Shown: positions 1-7,731 of the stretch, piece by piece
Layout: each line of letters opens with the position of its first letter
Position numbering within the stretch: position 1 is the first letter of the stretch
DNA from: Aliivibrio sp. S3MY1
GTDB taxonomy: Bacteria > Pseudomonadota > Gammaproteobacteria > Enterobacterales > Vibrionaceae
Direction of reading: 5' to 3'
Assembly (NCBI RefSeq): GCF_028765575.1
Contig: NZ_JARACO010000032.1
Coordinates: 1-32,570, forward strand
DNA: 32,570 bases
Notes under the pieces: generated by a model
Seen by the model: the letters and a program-made list of their open reading frames with translations, nothing else
Told to the model about the DNA's origin: nothing
The model's database searches: none
Translations under genes and position numbers: made by a program

Positions 1-17
1 TCTGGGTGTTTCTCGTT

Positions 18-81
18 TTAAGGCGTCAATTTTAAGTATAATTGCATAGTAGTAAACGTGTTATGCAGGCGTTAAGTGCTA
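18..81 (+). repeat. attC-like diverged repeat, copy A
   Basis: This ~64 bp segment matches 807-871 at roughly three quarters of positions when aligned by eye, with most differences being transitions. Its right end contains GCGTTAAGT, which fits the integron core-site consensus GTTRRRY, and a small gene starts about 30 bp further on, as in integron cassettes. The left half of a possible attC would lie largely outside the window, so folding cannot be judged. I am confident that it is a repeat but only moderately confident that it is an attC relic. Confidence 0.45.
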
Positions 82-109
82 ATTAAACAATAAAGGAACA
101 AAATAACAA

Positions 110-454
110 ATGTCAGATATGAAAAAGGTGGTGTTATATGCGATTATTCCTGCAATTATTGCTGGGTTATTTGCTCTTATCCCCAAGATTTATGATGAAA
201 TGAATGAACCAAAAGCAAGTTTAGAGTACACTGTATTTAAAGGGCCTCTTCTCAGAACAGGAGAACAGTATAAAACTATTGTATCTATTGAAGTTGAAAA
301 TACTGGGAAAAAAGTATTATCAAATGCTGTTACCACTATTGAATCGTACGCTGAAATTGAATCTGAAAATTTAACTATTGAGTGCGGTAATACCACAATC
401 AAAACGATTTCAGTCATGTTTAGCTTTTTCTACAGCCGCACTAAGCACAAATGA
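110..454 (+). pseudogene. Membrane-anchored orphan protein, probably 3'-truncated
   Basis: The 114-residue product has one hydrophobic segment at about residues 6-25, then a polar domain with beta-strand character (residues 35-97), suggesting an inner-membrane anchor with its domain outside the cytoplasm. I do not recognise the family. An AAAGGA lies about 15 bases before the ATG. From about base 410 the frame runs antisense through a DUF1778 antitoxin remnant, so the last ~15 residues are not original sequence and the gene has probably lost its 3' end. Its position just after repeat copy A is typical of an integron cassette gene. Expression is unknown. Confidence 0.5.
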
Positions 455-519
455 GTTAATGCTAGATATACCAGCAATAGCCGCAGCTTGAGACAGTCGT
501 TCTTGTGTATCAATTGCGT
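410..519 (-). pseudogene. DUF1778 (TacA-type) antitoxin fragment
   Basis: Read on the minus strand, this segment encodes about 35 residues ending at a TGA (410-412). It contains IDTQERLSQAAAIAG followed by SSINSFVLSAAVEKAK, which matches the ribbon-helix-helix core of DUF1778 antitoxins, the partners of GNAT acetyltransferase toxins. The N-terminal ~12 residues and the whole C-terminal half are absent, and no acetyltransferase toxin follows. It joins the transposase remnant upstream in the same frame with no stop. Identification is from remembered family sequence; a protein search would settle it. Confidence 0.6.
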
Positions 520-525
520 GGTTTT

Positions 526-628
526 CATTCCACATGACACCATCTTGTATCATAGAATTAAGTATGAAAACCATTTTTCTAACACCGGCAATAATAGCGA
601 GTTTTTTGGGTTTAATTTTTGAAAGTTG
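526..628 (-). mobile_element. IS110-family transposase C-terminal remnant
   Basis: The minus-strand frame from 628 down to about 526 encodes KPKKLAIIAGVRKMVFILNSMI and a following VMW. This matches the conserved C-terminal tail of IS110-type (DEDD) transposases, where a KxALxAxxRKxxxxLNxM pattern precedes the end. Two in-frame stops (629-634) lie immediately upstream, so nothing of the catalytic part remains. The frame continues without a stop into the DUF1778 fragment, which is a chimeric junction. The element is inactive. Confidence 0.55.
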
Positions 629-806
629 TCATTATTGCTTTTGTTAAGTCAGTCGATCTTTCCCTGCATTCGTTGATATATCGTTATTTTATGAATGATA
701 TGAAATATCTAAGTAAAAGGTAATGGTCTGTCGCAAAAAATAACGAACCACTTCTTATTCACTTAATGTAGCCAAGGATAGTGATATTATCTGAGAGTTT
801 CTTATC

Positions 807-871
807 TTAAGGTATCAATATTAAGGATAATTGTATAGTAACAGACGTGCAACGCAGGTGTTAGTTGCCTA
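807..871 (+). repeat. attC-like diverged repeat, copy B
   Basis: This is the second copy of the ~65 bp repeat. Shared blocks include TTAAGG, ATAATTG, ATAGTA, ACGTG and GCAGG followed by GTTA. The terminal GTTAGTT departs from GTTRRRY at one position. The next gene starts 16 bp after the copy. The spacing between copies (~790 bp) equals one typical integron cassette. An internal imperfect palindrome was not apparent. Confidence 0.45.
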
Positions 872-886
872 CGTAATTTTAAAGGT

Positions 887-1291
887 ATGAGTATGAATCA
901 AGAGAAAATAGTTACTATTATTGAAGCTTTGGCTAATGGCATCGATCCAATCACAGGCGAGATGCTACCTGATAATTCACCATATAATCAACCAGAAGTT
1001 ATTCGTGCTCTTTTTCAAGTAACTAAGTTAATACCGAAAGTTAAAAAATCGAAAAGAACAACTGAGCAAAAACAACAGGAAAACCTTGAAAAAGGGCTTC
1101 CCAAAAATTTTGGTTTAGCTTGGCTAGAGGATGACATTAACTCTGTAATTAATCAATATAAGTCAAATATTACGATTGATGATATTGCTAAAGAGCAAGC
1201 TAGGAAATCAAGTTCAATAATTGGTTTATTGAAAAAACAAGGGACTATAACAGAAGAGAAAGCTTTTTTTCTAGCTCAAAAATATAAGTAG
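887..1291 (+). CDS. Hypothetical protein, 134 aa
   Basis: The product is soluble and charged, with no signal peptide or membrane segment. Residues 12-45 carry a pattern reading ALANGIDPITGEMLP followed by SPYNQPEVIRALF. I have seen this short pattern in assorted accessory proteins of unknown role. A lysine-rich linker (residues 51-70) and a C-terminal part that could form a small helical domain (92-134) follow. The ATG at 887 has an AAAGG just upstream; a second ATG at 893 would remove two residues. It follows repeat copy B directly, which suggests it arrived as a cassette. No function is proposed. Confidence 0.65.
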   Translation: MSMNQEKIVTIIEALANGIDPITGEMLPDNSPYNQPEVIRALFQVTKLIPKVKKSKRTTEQKQQENLEKGLPKNFGLAWLEDDINSVINQYKSNITIDDIAKEQARKSSSIIGLLKKQGTITEEKAFFLAQKYK

Positions 1292-1464
1292 CACTAATTA
1301 CTCAGATAGATAAACACATCCTTTAAAATAAACCATATTATTGAGGCTTTTACTTCTTCATAGCAAAGCTCTACAACATTTATGATAATAGAATCAGTAT
1401 CGCTTGAGGCTTAGGCTTATATTGACTACAATAGCGCACTTTTTATTTTCCATAGGCAACAAAC

Positions 1465-1713
1465 ATGAACGATATTAAATCGCAACCAGCTTTACCTGAT
1501 CACCTTTCTGGCAATCCTCGTAGCCCGCATCATGTAGCAGAATGTTTTGAGCATCACATTGGCATTCGTCTTAATGGTAAAGAACGTACAGATGTTGAAG
1601 AATACTGCATCAGTGAAGGTTGGGTAAAAATCCCTTCACCAAAAGCACTAGATCGCCGTGGTCAGCCTCTTATGATCACACTAAAAGGCACAGTTGAAGC
1701 TTTTTATAAATAA
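1465..1713 (+). CDS. DUF3297 family protein
   Basis: This 82-residue protein matches DUF3297 along its whole length. The family signature NPRSPHHVAECFEHHIGIR is followed by NGKERTDVEEYCISEGW and a C-terminal RRGQPLMITLKGTVEAFY. Members are small soluble proteins of unknown function, widespread in proteobacteria. The ATG at 1465 leaves the conserved N-terminal LPDHLSGNPRSP block intact. It is a single-gene unit closed by the hairpin at 1787-1812. It marks the return from the relic-rich left end to ordinary chromosomal genes. Confidence 0.9.
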   Translation: MNDIKSQPALPDHLSGNPRSPHHVAECFEHHIGIRLNGKERTDVEEYCISEGWVKIPSPKALDRRGQPLMITLKGTVEAFYK

Positions 1714-1786
1714 GCAAAAGATATAACTCAACAATCATATAATTAAGTAATTAGCTGATTTTCCTGAGTGGTATTATCTCAAAAAG

Positions 1787-1812
1787 GGCCTAAAGAGATT
1801 TAGGCCTTTTTT
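1787..1812 (+). terminator. Rho-independent terminator after DUF3297 gene
   Basis: A perfect 8 bp stem GGCCTAAA/TTTAGGCC with loop GAGA is followed by six T. The A-run on the left side means it could also work on the minus strand. Confidence 0.9.
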
Positions 1813-1831
1813 AGCATCAAAATTTAGAACC

Positions 1832-1858
1832 AAAAAAAGCGACCTCAAAAGAGATCGC
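1832..1858 (-). terminator. Terminator of the YjiH-type gene
   Basis: On the minus strand GCGATCTC/GAGGTCGC pair over 8 bp with one G-U, with a TTTT loop, followed by seven T. It lies 34 bases past the stop of the minus-strand membrane-protein gene. Confidence 0.85.
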
Positions 1859-1892
1859 CTTAGTATACGTTGACTTACATTAACCTAATCAG

Positions 1893-3260
1893 TTAGAAAA
1901 TCAAATGCGCCATACCAGCAATAACAGGTAACGTAATTAACGTACGTAGGATAAAGATAGCGAATAATTCAAAGATATTCACTGGGATCTTACTACCAAG
2001 TAATAGAGCACCGACTTCAGACATATAAATAAGCTGAGTTACAGACATAGCAGCGATAACAAAACGAGTCATCTCACTATCAATAGAAGCCGCAATTATT
2101 GATGGAATAAACATATCAGCAAAACCAACAACAATCGTTTGAGACGCTTCTACCGCATAAGGAACACCAAGTAATTCCAAGAAAGGAATAAAAGGCTGGC
2201 CTAATACTGAAAATACAGATGTATATTCAGCGATAACTAAAGCAATAGTGCCCAGCGCCATTACAACAGGTAATACACCGAAAACCATATCGACTGCATT
2301 TTTAACACCTTCACCAAATACACTACGGATAGAAGTCACTTTTGATGCTTTATTCATCGCCTGTTCAAGACCCCAAGAGAATGTAGTATAACCTTGAGGG
2401 ATCACTTCAGCATCTGCAGCACGTTCAGTACCATCGATAAATAAATCTTTTTTACGGCTAAGAGGTGGAAGGCGAGGGATGATGATTGCCGCAACAACAC
2501 CGGCTAGACATACCGTTAAGTAAAATGGTAAGAAATAGCTTTCTAATTCAACTTGCGCAATAACCACTAAGCTAAAGGTAATAGATACAGCAGAGAATGT
2601 CGTACCAACAACAGCAGCTTCACGTTGAGTATAAAATTTCTCTTCATATTGCTTGCTTGTTAAAAGAATACCAACAGAGCCATCACCTAACCAAGAAGCT
2701 ATACAGTCAATAGCAGAACGTCCAGGCAAGTTGAAAATAGGGCGCATTATTTTACTTAAAAGAGCACCAAATAATTCCAATAAACCAAAGTTAAGTAATA
2801 AAGGAAGCAGTAAGCCTGCAAAAATAAAGACAGAGAATAAAACAGGCAACAGATCGTTAAGAACTAAACCACCAGTATTTGGTTCCCATATCGCTTCAGG
2901 ACCAACTTGAAAGAAAACCATTGCAGCAGCGATGCCGCCAATTAAGCGAACCACAAACCAAAGAGGGGTAGGGTTAAGTAAACCAAATAAAAAGTCGTTA
3001 TTTGTGATAATGCTAGGCTTAATAATCTTAGCCAGAATGGTAACCACAGACATCAACATAACGATGCCAGTAACTATTGCAACTAGATACTCACCAAACA
3101 AAGCTTGAATTGATTTTGCTAATACAGCAACAGGAATGGTGATATCACCGTTATAAGTGATCGGAGCCATAAATAGGAACAGACCAATCAACGATGGGAT
3201 AAGAAACATTAGAAGATTCTTCTTCTTGCTCATTTGGGGTATCTCACTTGAATTTTGCAT
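1893..3260 (-). CDS. YjiH family membrane protein with nucleoside-recognition (Gate) domains
   Basis: This 455-residue polytopic inner-membrane protein has about ten hydrophobic segments, the first at residues 15-35. It matches the YjiH family, which carries the Gate/nucleoside-recognition fold also found in NupC-type transporters and spore maturation proteins SpmA/B. Visible conserved stretches are GRSAIDCIASWLGDGSVGI (residues ~200-218) and, near the C-terminus, VGFADMFIPSIIAA followed by IYMSEVGALLLGSKIP. The substrate is not established. The chosen ATG gives an N-terminus of nine polar residues; the ATG at codon 10 (MSKKKN) is possible. It is transcribed alone and ends at its own terminator. 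Confidence 0.85.
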   Translation of the reverse strand: MQNSSEIPQMSKKKNLLMFLIPSLIGLFLFMAPITYNGDITIPVAVLAKSIQALFGEYLVAIVTGIVMLMSVVTILAKIIKPSIITNNDFLFGLLNPTPLWFVVRLIGGIAAAMVFFQVGPEAIWEPNTGGLVLNDLLPVLFSVFIFAGLLLPLLLNFGLLELFGALLSKIMRPIFNLPGRSAIDCIASWLGDGSVGILLTSKQYEEKFYTQREAAVVGTTFSAVSITFSLVVIAQVELESYFLPFYLTVCLAGVVAAIIIPRLPPLSRKKDLFIDGTERAADAEVIPQGYTTFSWGLEQAMNKASKVTSIRSVFGEGVKNAVDMVFGVLPVVMALGTIALVIAEYTSVFSVLGQPFIPFLELLGVPYAVEASQTIVVGFADMFIPSIIAASIDSEMTRFVIAAMSVTQLIYMSEVGALLLGSKIPVNIFELFAIFILRTLITLPVIAGMAHLIF

Positions 3261-3493
3261 AAATCTCTCAATTACAACTAGTTAATAAAAAGCTAATCCT
3301 TAGCATTATTATTCACTAAACTTCCGTATTCATTCAGTTATTACGGAGAGTACACTGTTTTTTTTAAAAGTGGAATACTATTCATTAAAAAAAAGTATTT
3401 ATTCACTTATACATGGTGATAACTATTGGATAGCATTTAAAACGCAACTGGATTGTTTGTTTTTTGTTACATTATGAAAATTAAATATAAAAA

Positions 3494-3513
3494 AGCCCCC
3501 GTGATTGGAGGCT
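3494..3513 (-). terminator. Terminator of the PF09818 ATPase gene
   Basis: On the minus strand AGCC-CC pairs with GG-GGCT around one internal mismatch and a six-base loop, followed by a short T-rich run (3491-3494 and beyond). It lies 17 bases after the stop of the minus-strand ATPase gene. Confidence 0.7.
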
Positions 3514-3529
3514 ATAATTGATAAGTTAG

Positions 3530-5185
3530 TTATTTAAAGTCTGCCACTCGCATTCTGTTTAATGTTGCCATAACTTCAATCACTCGAGGTTTAGCTAAAT
3601 CACCATGCTTAGGCATCAACTCATACCAATTATCATGAAGTTGCTGAGCAATAAATTCAACAGGGTTAGATTCCCAACCTGGTGTTTGAGATAACTGGAA
3701 CCACATCCAACCGATAGCATGAAGCTGAGCGGAAGATTGCAGCTGAGACATGGCGGTAATATCAACTAATTCACGACCAAAACGAAGCGTATTCTTGTTT
3801 CTTGCTTGAATACGGAATTTACCTTCTTGCAAAATAGCCTGAAGAGAAGAACGGTTTAACTGACGAGTTTGAGTTGGTAATAAATGCTCAGAACCTTCAC
3901 GAACTCGCGTTGTAGGATGAGTCGCTACCACTTCTTTTGCTTTTACAGTGACATCAACGGCTTGGTAATCATGCATTTGAATCACGGTATCGGCAACATC
4001 AAGGTAATCACCAGAGCCACCCATAACTAGGATAGTTGATACATCTAACTCATCACGAAGTTGACCAATACGATCAACTAATGGCGTGATTGGCTCAGCT
4101 CCATTATTAACTAGTGCTTGCATGCGCTCATCACGGATCATGAAGTTGGTAGCAGACGTATCTTCATCAATTAATAATGTTTTTGCTTGAGCTTCTAAAG
4201 ACTCTTGAAGCCACGCTGCTTGTGATGTAGAGCCAGATGCATCTTGAGTAGAGAAACACGTCGTATCTTTACCCATAGGCAGGTGATTAATGTAGTTCGA
4301 TAGATTCAAACTGTGGACGCATCGGCCATCTTCAGCTTGAATTTTAGTCGTTGACTCTTCAGTAACGATATATTCACGACCATCACCAGGGATATGATCG
4401 TAAATAGAACGCTCTAATGCATTCAGTAATGTTGATTTACCATGAAAACCACCACCAACAATTAGCGTAATGCCTTTAGGTATCCCCATCCCTTTAATTA
4501 AGCCACGGTTTGGCGTCGATAATTCAACTTCTAAAGATTCAGGGCTTTGAAAAGCAATCGCGTCTTTCATTGGGCGATCATTATTACCTGCAATACGAGG
4601 TAAAATACTGCCATTAGCAACAAAAGCAACTAAGTTGTGTTCAGCTAACTGACGACGCAGCGCAACTTGATCAACAATAACTTGGCAGTGTGCTTTTAGC
4701 TCATCAATTGGTAACTCACGAGCCAATAAAGTACGACGGATATATTTTGGCATGTGGAATGTCAAAATATTAATCGCGCGTTTCGCTAAGATCTCACGAC
4801 CATCAGCCGGTAAGTTCATGTTATAACGAAGTTCAATCCCTTCATCATCAAAAATAACCGATGTATGATCTAACACAGTTTGGCCAGAAAGCGCAATTGA
4901 AAGTGTCGTATCTTTCTCAAGCAGTTGACTAAAGTGACGAGCAAGGAAATCTCTTGCTGCACGTTGATAATCAAGAGACGTTTCTTGCAACCACTGAAGA
5001 TGAGTTAGTGACCAAGCACGCTTCGCTCGAAGGCGAGAAGGCGGCGCATATGGGTCAGATTGAACATTATCAATAGATAAAGTGAAGTCGGTGAAGTCAT
5101 ACTCCCCCTTAATAGAGGTGTAACTACGGTAGTTTCTTTTTTCTAATTTTTTTAGCTTGGCTTCAAGATGTTCCATTAGATTCAC
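3530..5185 (-). CDS. ABC-class predicted ATPase (PF09818)
   Basis: This 551-residue soluble protein belongs to the 'predicted ATPase of the ABC class' family. Residues 1-230 form the family's N-terminal region. A Walker A motif GGGFHGKST is at 244-252, an ABC-signature-like ASGSTSQA at 316-323, and a Walker B LLIDED at 337-342 directly followed by TSATNFMIRD, a family hallmark. The C-terminal part (residues ~400-551) is family-specific. No membrane partner or substrate-binding gene lies next to it, so it is not a transporter subunit on the present evidence. The biological role of the family is unknown to me. Confidence 0.9.
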   Translation of the reverse strand: MNLMEHLEAKLKKLEKRNYRSYTSIKGEYDFTDFTLSIDNVQSDPYAPPSRLRAKRAWSLTHLQWLQETSLDYQRAARDFLARHFSQLLEKDTTLSIALSGQTVLDHTSVIFDDEGIELRYNMNLPADGREILAKRAINILTFHMPKYIRRTLLARELPIDELKAHCQVIVDQVALRRQLAEHNLVAFVANGSILPRIAGNNDRPMKDAIAFQSPESLEVELSTPNRGLIKGMGIPKGITLIVGGGFHGKSTLLNALERSIYDHIPGDGREYIVTEESTTKIQAEDGRCVHSLNLSNYINHLPMGKDTTCFSTQDASGSTSQAAWLQESLEAQAKTLLIDEDTSATNFMIRDERMQALVNNGAEPITPLVDRIGQLRDELDVSTILVMGGSGDYLDVADTVIQMHDYQAVDVTVKAKEVVATHPTTRVREGSEHLLPTQTRQLNRSSLQAILQEGKFRIQARNKNTLRFGRELVDITAMSQLQSSAQLHAIGWMWFQLSQTPGWESNPVEFIAQQLHDNWYELMPKHGDLAKPRVIEVMATLNRMRVADFK

Positions 5186-5343
5186 ATTATCAAATAAAGT
5201 TGTGAGCAGTATAACAAAATCCCAGTCATAATAAGAACTTCTTTCATGCCGATGTGAAAAATAACTCTACGACCAATGGCTAATTTACTTTCTAAAGACT
5301 TTCAAGCCATAGTAATGCTAGTAGGACGTAAAGGAGTACAATC

Positions 5344-5571
5344 ATGAATGTTATAGTCACCACTTTAGAAAACCTATTCATCGCTTCTGGAGTGTTCTCT
5401 CTTTTGTTAGCCATTTCGCTATATGCCAAACGAACGGCTGATTGGGGAGGGGCGTGTTTACTTTTTGTAAAGCGCATTGATCTCTCCATTCAAGAATACA
5501 AGTGGTATCGCATTGGAGTGAGCGTATTTATTATTGGTGTTTTGATTCGAATTCTAAATTTAACGCTATAG
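5344..5571 (+). CDS. Small two-helix inner-membrane protein
   Basis: This 75-residue protein has two hydrophobic segments (about residues 7-27 and 55-74) separated by a polar stretch containing RTADWGGACLLFVKRIDLS. A strong ribosome binding site, AAAGGAG, sits 7 bases before the ATG at 5344. That favours this frame over the overlapping minus-strand open frame (5292-5489), which lacks a comparable site. It is divergently arranged with the ATPase gene, 158 bp away. I know similar small vibrio membrane proteins but no assigned function. Confidence 0.7.
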   Translation: MNVIVTTLENLFIASGVFSLLLAISLYAKRTADWGGACLLFVKRIDLSIQEYKWYRIGVSVFIIGVLIRILNLTL

Positions 5572-5588
5572 GGCTAGAGATACTCACA

Positions 5589-5613
5589 GTTATCCACATT
5601 TTCTGTGGGTAAC
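5589..5613. promoter_or_regulatory. Hairpin made of two inverted DnaA-box-like sequences
   Basis: TTATCCACA (5590-5598) is a perfect DnaA-box consensus match, and the reverse complement of 5604-5612 is TTACCCACA, one base away. Together they form a 10 bp hairpin (one G-U) with a five-base loop. No T-tract follows, so a terminator is less likely although the element lies just after a gene end. It may bind DnaA or be a chance match to a common motif. Confidence 0.4.
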
Positions 5614-5757
5614 TATTTGAATAACCCTTTAACTGCATGAATATTAGGTGTTTTCACTCTGTGGCAAGCTTTTTTTTATGATATCCTATTATTTTTTTGT
5701 GACGCGAAGTAAAATAGACAAGTCAATAAAAAATAGCCTTGGATAGATAAGAATAAG

Positions 5758-7167
5758 ATGGATAAATTTCAATCTCGCAAGAAAATTGCAATTATTGGTG
5801 GCGGGATCGCTGGTTCAAGTATTGCTATGTATTTATCAGAATATGACGTTGATATTGACGTGTTTGAACAAGGTACAAGTTTGGTTAATGGCCCTCCGAT
5901 CTGCCACCTTCATGCGGGAGGTAACTTATACCGTGAAATCTCTGATGAGCAATGTATCACGCTGCTCACTGAATCTATCGACACTGTGCGTTATTTTCCA
6001 CATACACTGAATGTCCGTCCTACCATTATCGCTATTCCTAAAATAGACAAAGGACACCCCGAAGCACTATTACCTCGCTTAAAGTTACTTCAAACCACAT
6101 ATTCAGAGCTAATTTCGAAAGATCAAACCAATCAAGTATTTGGCCCTGCAAACGACTATTTTAAAACGTACTCAAAAGAAGAATTACAAAAAATTGCGCG
6201 ACGAACTCCAACCAATAATCCAACAACATTAGATGAGTGGCTAATTGGTTTTTCTAAACAAGTGGACCTAGAGCAGCTAAAATATCCTATAATTCTTGTG
6301 CAAGAACATGGTTTAAGTGTCTTTCGTATGGCAGCTACGGCGTTCTTAACTTTATCTTCTCAAAGTAATGTCACACTTAATTTCTCTAGTTCGGTCAATG
6401 GTGTGCTTAAAGAAACAGTAGATAACGGTGGTTGGATACTAAGTTACACACAAGACAAGCAGTCGCACTCAAAAAAGTTTGATTATGTGGTTAATAGTGC
6501 GGGATTTAAAACAGGCATAATCGATGATCTTGCTAATAAACCTAGAAAGAGATTAGTTGAATTTAAAGCTGCTTATGTCACGCATTGGAATAATGATAAC
6601 TATGGCAAGTGGCCTGAAATTATTTTCCACGGTGAGCGTGGAACACCACAAGGCATGGCTCAATTTACCCCTTATCCAAATGGTTTTTTTCAACTGCATG
6701 GTATGACAGAAGAGATTACCTTATTTAAGAATGGGTTATCTGGTTCTTGTCATCTATCTGCACAACCAAAACTGTCTGAAGAGTTTAATAAAAAAATTAA
6801 AGAAGGGTGGGATAAGCAAGTCGAAGAAGACAGAACCGTAAAAGCCATCGCTCATCTTTCTCAATTCATGCCAGCATTTATCCAAGCGACACCAGCAGGG
6901 AAGGCATTATACGGAGCACAGCAGATCCCTGGAGATGATGTAACGTTAAGAGCGGCAAATGTATCGTATACACCTGATGGTTACTTTAGAGCAGAAATAG
7001 TAAAAGCGTCTTCTGCAATTACATGCGCTAAAGAGCTTAGTCGTTTACTGCAGCTTGATGTAAAAATAAATAGAGCACCTATTTATACCGAAAAGAAAAT
7101 CGAGCTTGAAGCTGAAAGGTTAGCAAGTGAGCGAGGGTATCCAATAGAGTTAGCCCAGATATATTGA
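5758..7167 (+). CDS. FAD-dependent oxidoreductase (DAO superfamily)
   Basis: This 469-residue protein opens with a dinucleotide-binding fold: KIAIIGGGIAGSSIAMYL, with the GxGxxG-type glycines at residues 14-19, then an acidic residue in DVFEQ at the end of the second strand (about residue 37). The rest has the layout of the DAO/malate:quinone oxidoreductase-like group, with a conserved HLHAGGNLYREIS near residues 50-62 and a C-terminal DVTLRAANVSYTPDGYFRAE. It is probably cytoplasmic or membrane-peripheral. The substrate cannot be read from the sequence. The ATG at 5758 leaves eight residues before the first strand. It appears to be a single-gene unit. Confidence 0.8.
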   Translation: MDKFQSRKKIAIIGGGIAGSSIAMYLSEYDVDIDVFEQGTSLVNGPPICHLHAGGNLYREISDEQCITLLTESIDTVRYFPHTLNVRPTIIAIPKIDKGHPEALLPRLKLLQTTYSELISKDQTNQVFGPANDYFKTYSKEELQKIARRTPTNNPTTLDEWLIGFSKQVDLEQLKYPIILVQEHGLSVFRMAATAFLTLSSQSNVTLNFSSSVNGVLKETVDNGGWILSYTQDKQSHSKKFDYVVNSAGFKTGIIDDLANKPRKRLVEFKAAYVTHWNNDNYGKWPEIIFHGERGTPQGMAQFTPYPNGFFQLHGMTEEITLFKNGLSGSCHLSAQPKLSEEFNKKIKEGWDKQVEEDRTVKAIAHLSQFMPAFIQATPAGKALYGAQQIPGDDVTLRAANVSYTPDGYFRAEIVKASSAITCAKELSRLLQLDVKINRAPIYTEKKIELEAERLASERGYPIELAQIY

Positions 7168-7280
7168 TACGTGTAATTCAAACGTTGATATAATTCAATT
7201 CATTTACATTTTGAAAGTTGATGTATTTGCTCATTATTTAACTGAGCTTAAATATATTATGGCATACTGTCGCTAAATTA

Positions 7281-7307
7281 AGAAAATTTGATTGAATTTT
7301 CTGACTT
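7281..7307 (+). terminator. Possible weak terminator after the FAD oxidoreductase gene
   Basis: An 8 bp perfect inverted repeat, AGAAAATT/AATTTTCT with a six-base loop, is followed within three bases by a run of T. The stem is entirely A/T-rich apart from one G-C pair, so termination would be weak; it may instead be an operator upstream of the PilZ gene. Confidence 0.35.
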
Positions 7308-7350
7308 TTTTGTTGAAAATAGCCACATAGAGACTTCTTCAGGGTGATAT

Positions 7351-7728
7351 GTGGAATTTTTACTGAAACGTCGTTGGCCTAGATTTGAATGTAAAAAATC
7401 GGTTAATGCAAAAATATTTTGGGCTCACCGATTAATGCCATTTGTTAATATTAAATTAATGGATGTGTCAAAAAAAGGATTTGGTTTTACCAGTGAAAGG
7501 AAATTAAAAGAAGGTTGCTGTGAACTCAGAATTCGGTCATTCCCTAGTATGATTGGTGATATCGTCTATAGAAAAGAATTTGAAGATGAGAAAGGGGATA
7601 CTCTGTATCAATATGGATTCTATTTAAGTACTCAACTACATAAGACACAAATTGAAAACTTAGGTTGTAAAGGTGTTATTGAGTTGGAGCACCTTGCTAA
7701 AGATAAAAGCAAAGAGTCACTTGGGTAA
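7351..7728 (+). CDS. PilZ-domain protein (candidate c-di-GMP binder)
   Basis: This 125-residue protein carries the two c-di-GMP contact motifs of PilZ domains: RRWPR (RxxxR, residues 7-11) and DVSKKG (DxSxxG, about residues 38-43). The remaining strands fit a minimal single-domain PilZ protein. The start is a GTG at 7351; the ATG two bases earlier runs into a stop after four codons, so GTG is the only plausible start. Its stop lies three bases from the stop of the convergent minus-strand gene, leaving no room for a terminator between them. The partner protein is unknown; it could link c-di-GMP to motility or attachment, which is inference. Confidence 0.75.
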   Translation: MEFLLKRRWPRFECKKSVNAKIFWAHRLMPFVNIKLMDVSKKGFGFTSERKLKEGCCELRIRSFPSMIGDIVYRKEFEDEKGDTLYQYGFYLSTQLHKTQIENLGCKGVIELEHLAKDKSKESLG

Positions 7729-7731
7729 TGG

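Larger units (their letters stand above)
455..886. other. Gene-poor mosaic of relics between two orphan genes
   Basis: Apart from the minus-strand transposase and antitoxin fragments and repeat copy B, this stretch holds no open frame with protein character. It is AT-rich, has stops in all frames and shows no clear terminator. A TAAC motif at 741-744, 120 bp before the GTTAG at 860-864, lies at a spacing that would suit a long Vibrio attC. I could not find the expected complementarity between the two ends, so a complete attC is not claimed. Confidence 0.5.

Noticed and set aside
741-865. Full-length VCR-like attC site of ~125 bp
   Set aside because: TAAC and GTTA ends are at a suitable distance, but I found no extended complementarity between the two halves.
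2653-2910. Antisense open frame in the YjiH-type gene
   Set aside because: Lies wholly within a confident membrane-protein gene, with no ribosome binding site or family resemblance.
5292-5489. Minus-strand open frame of 65 codons over the small membrane-protein gene
   Set aside because: The plus-strand frame has an AAAGGAG at ideal spacing and two clean membrane helices; the minus frame has no comparable ribosome binding site and overlaps it antisense.
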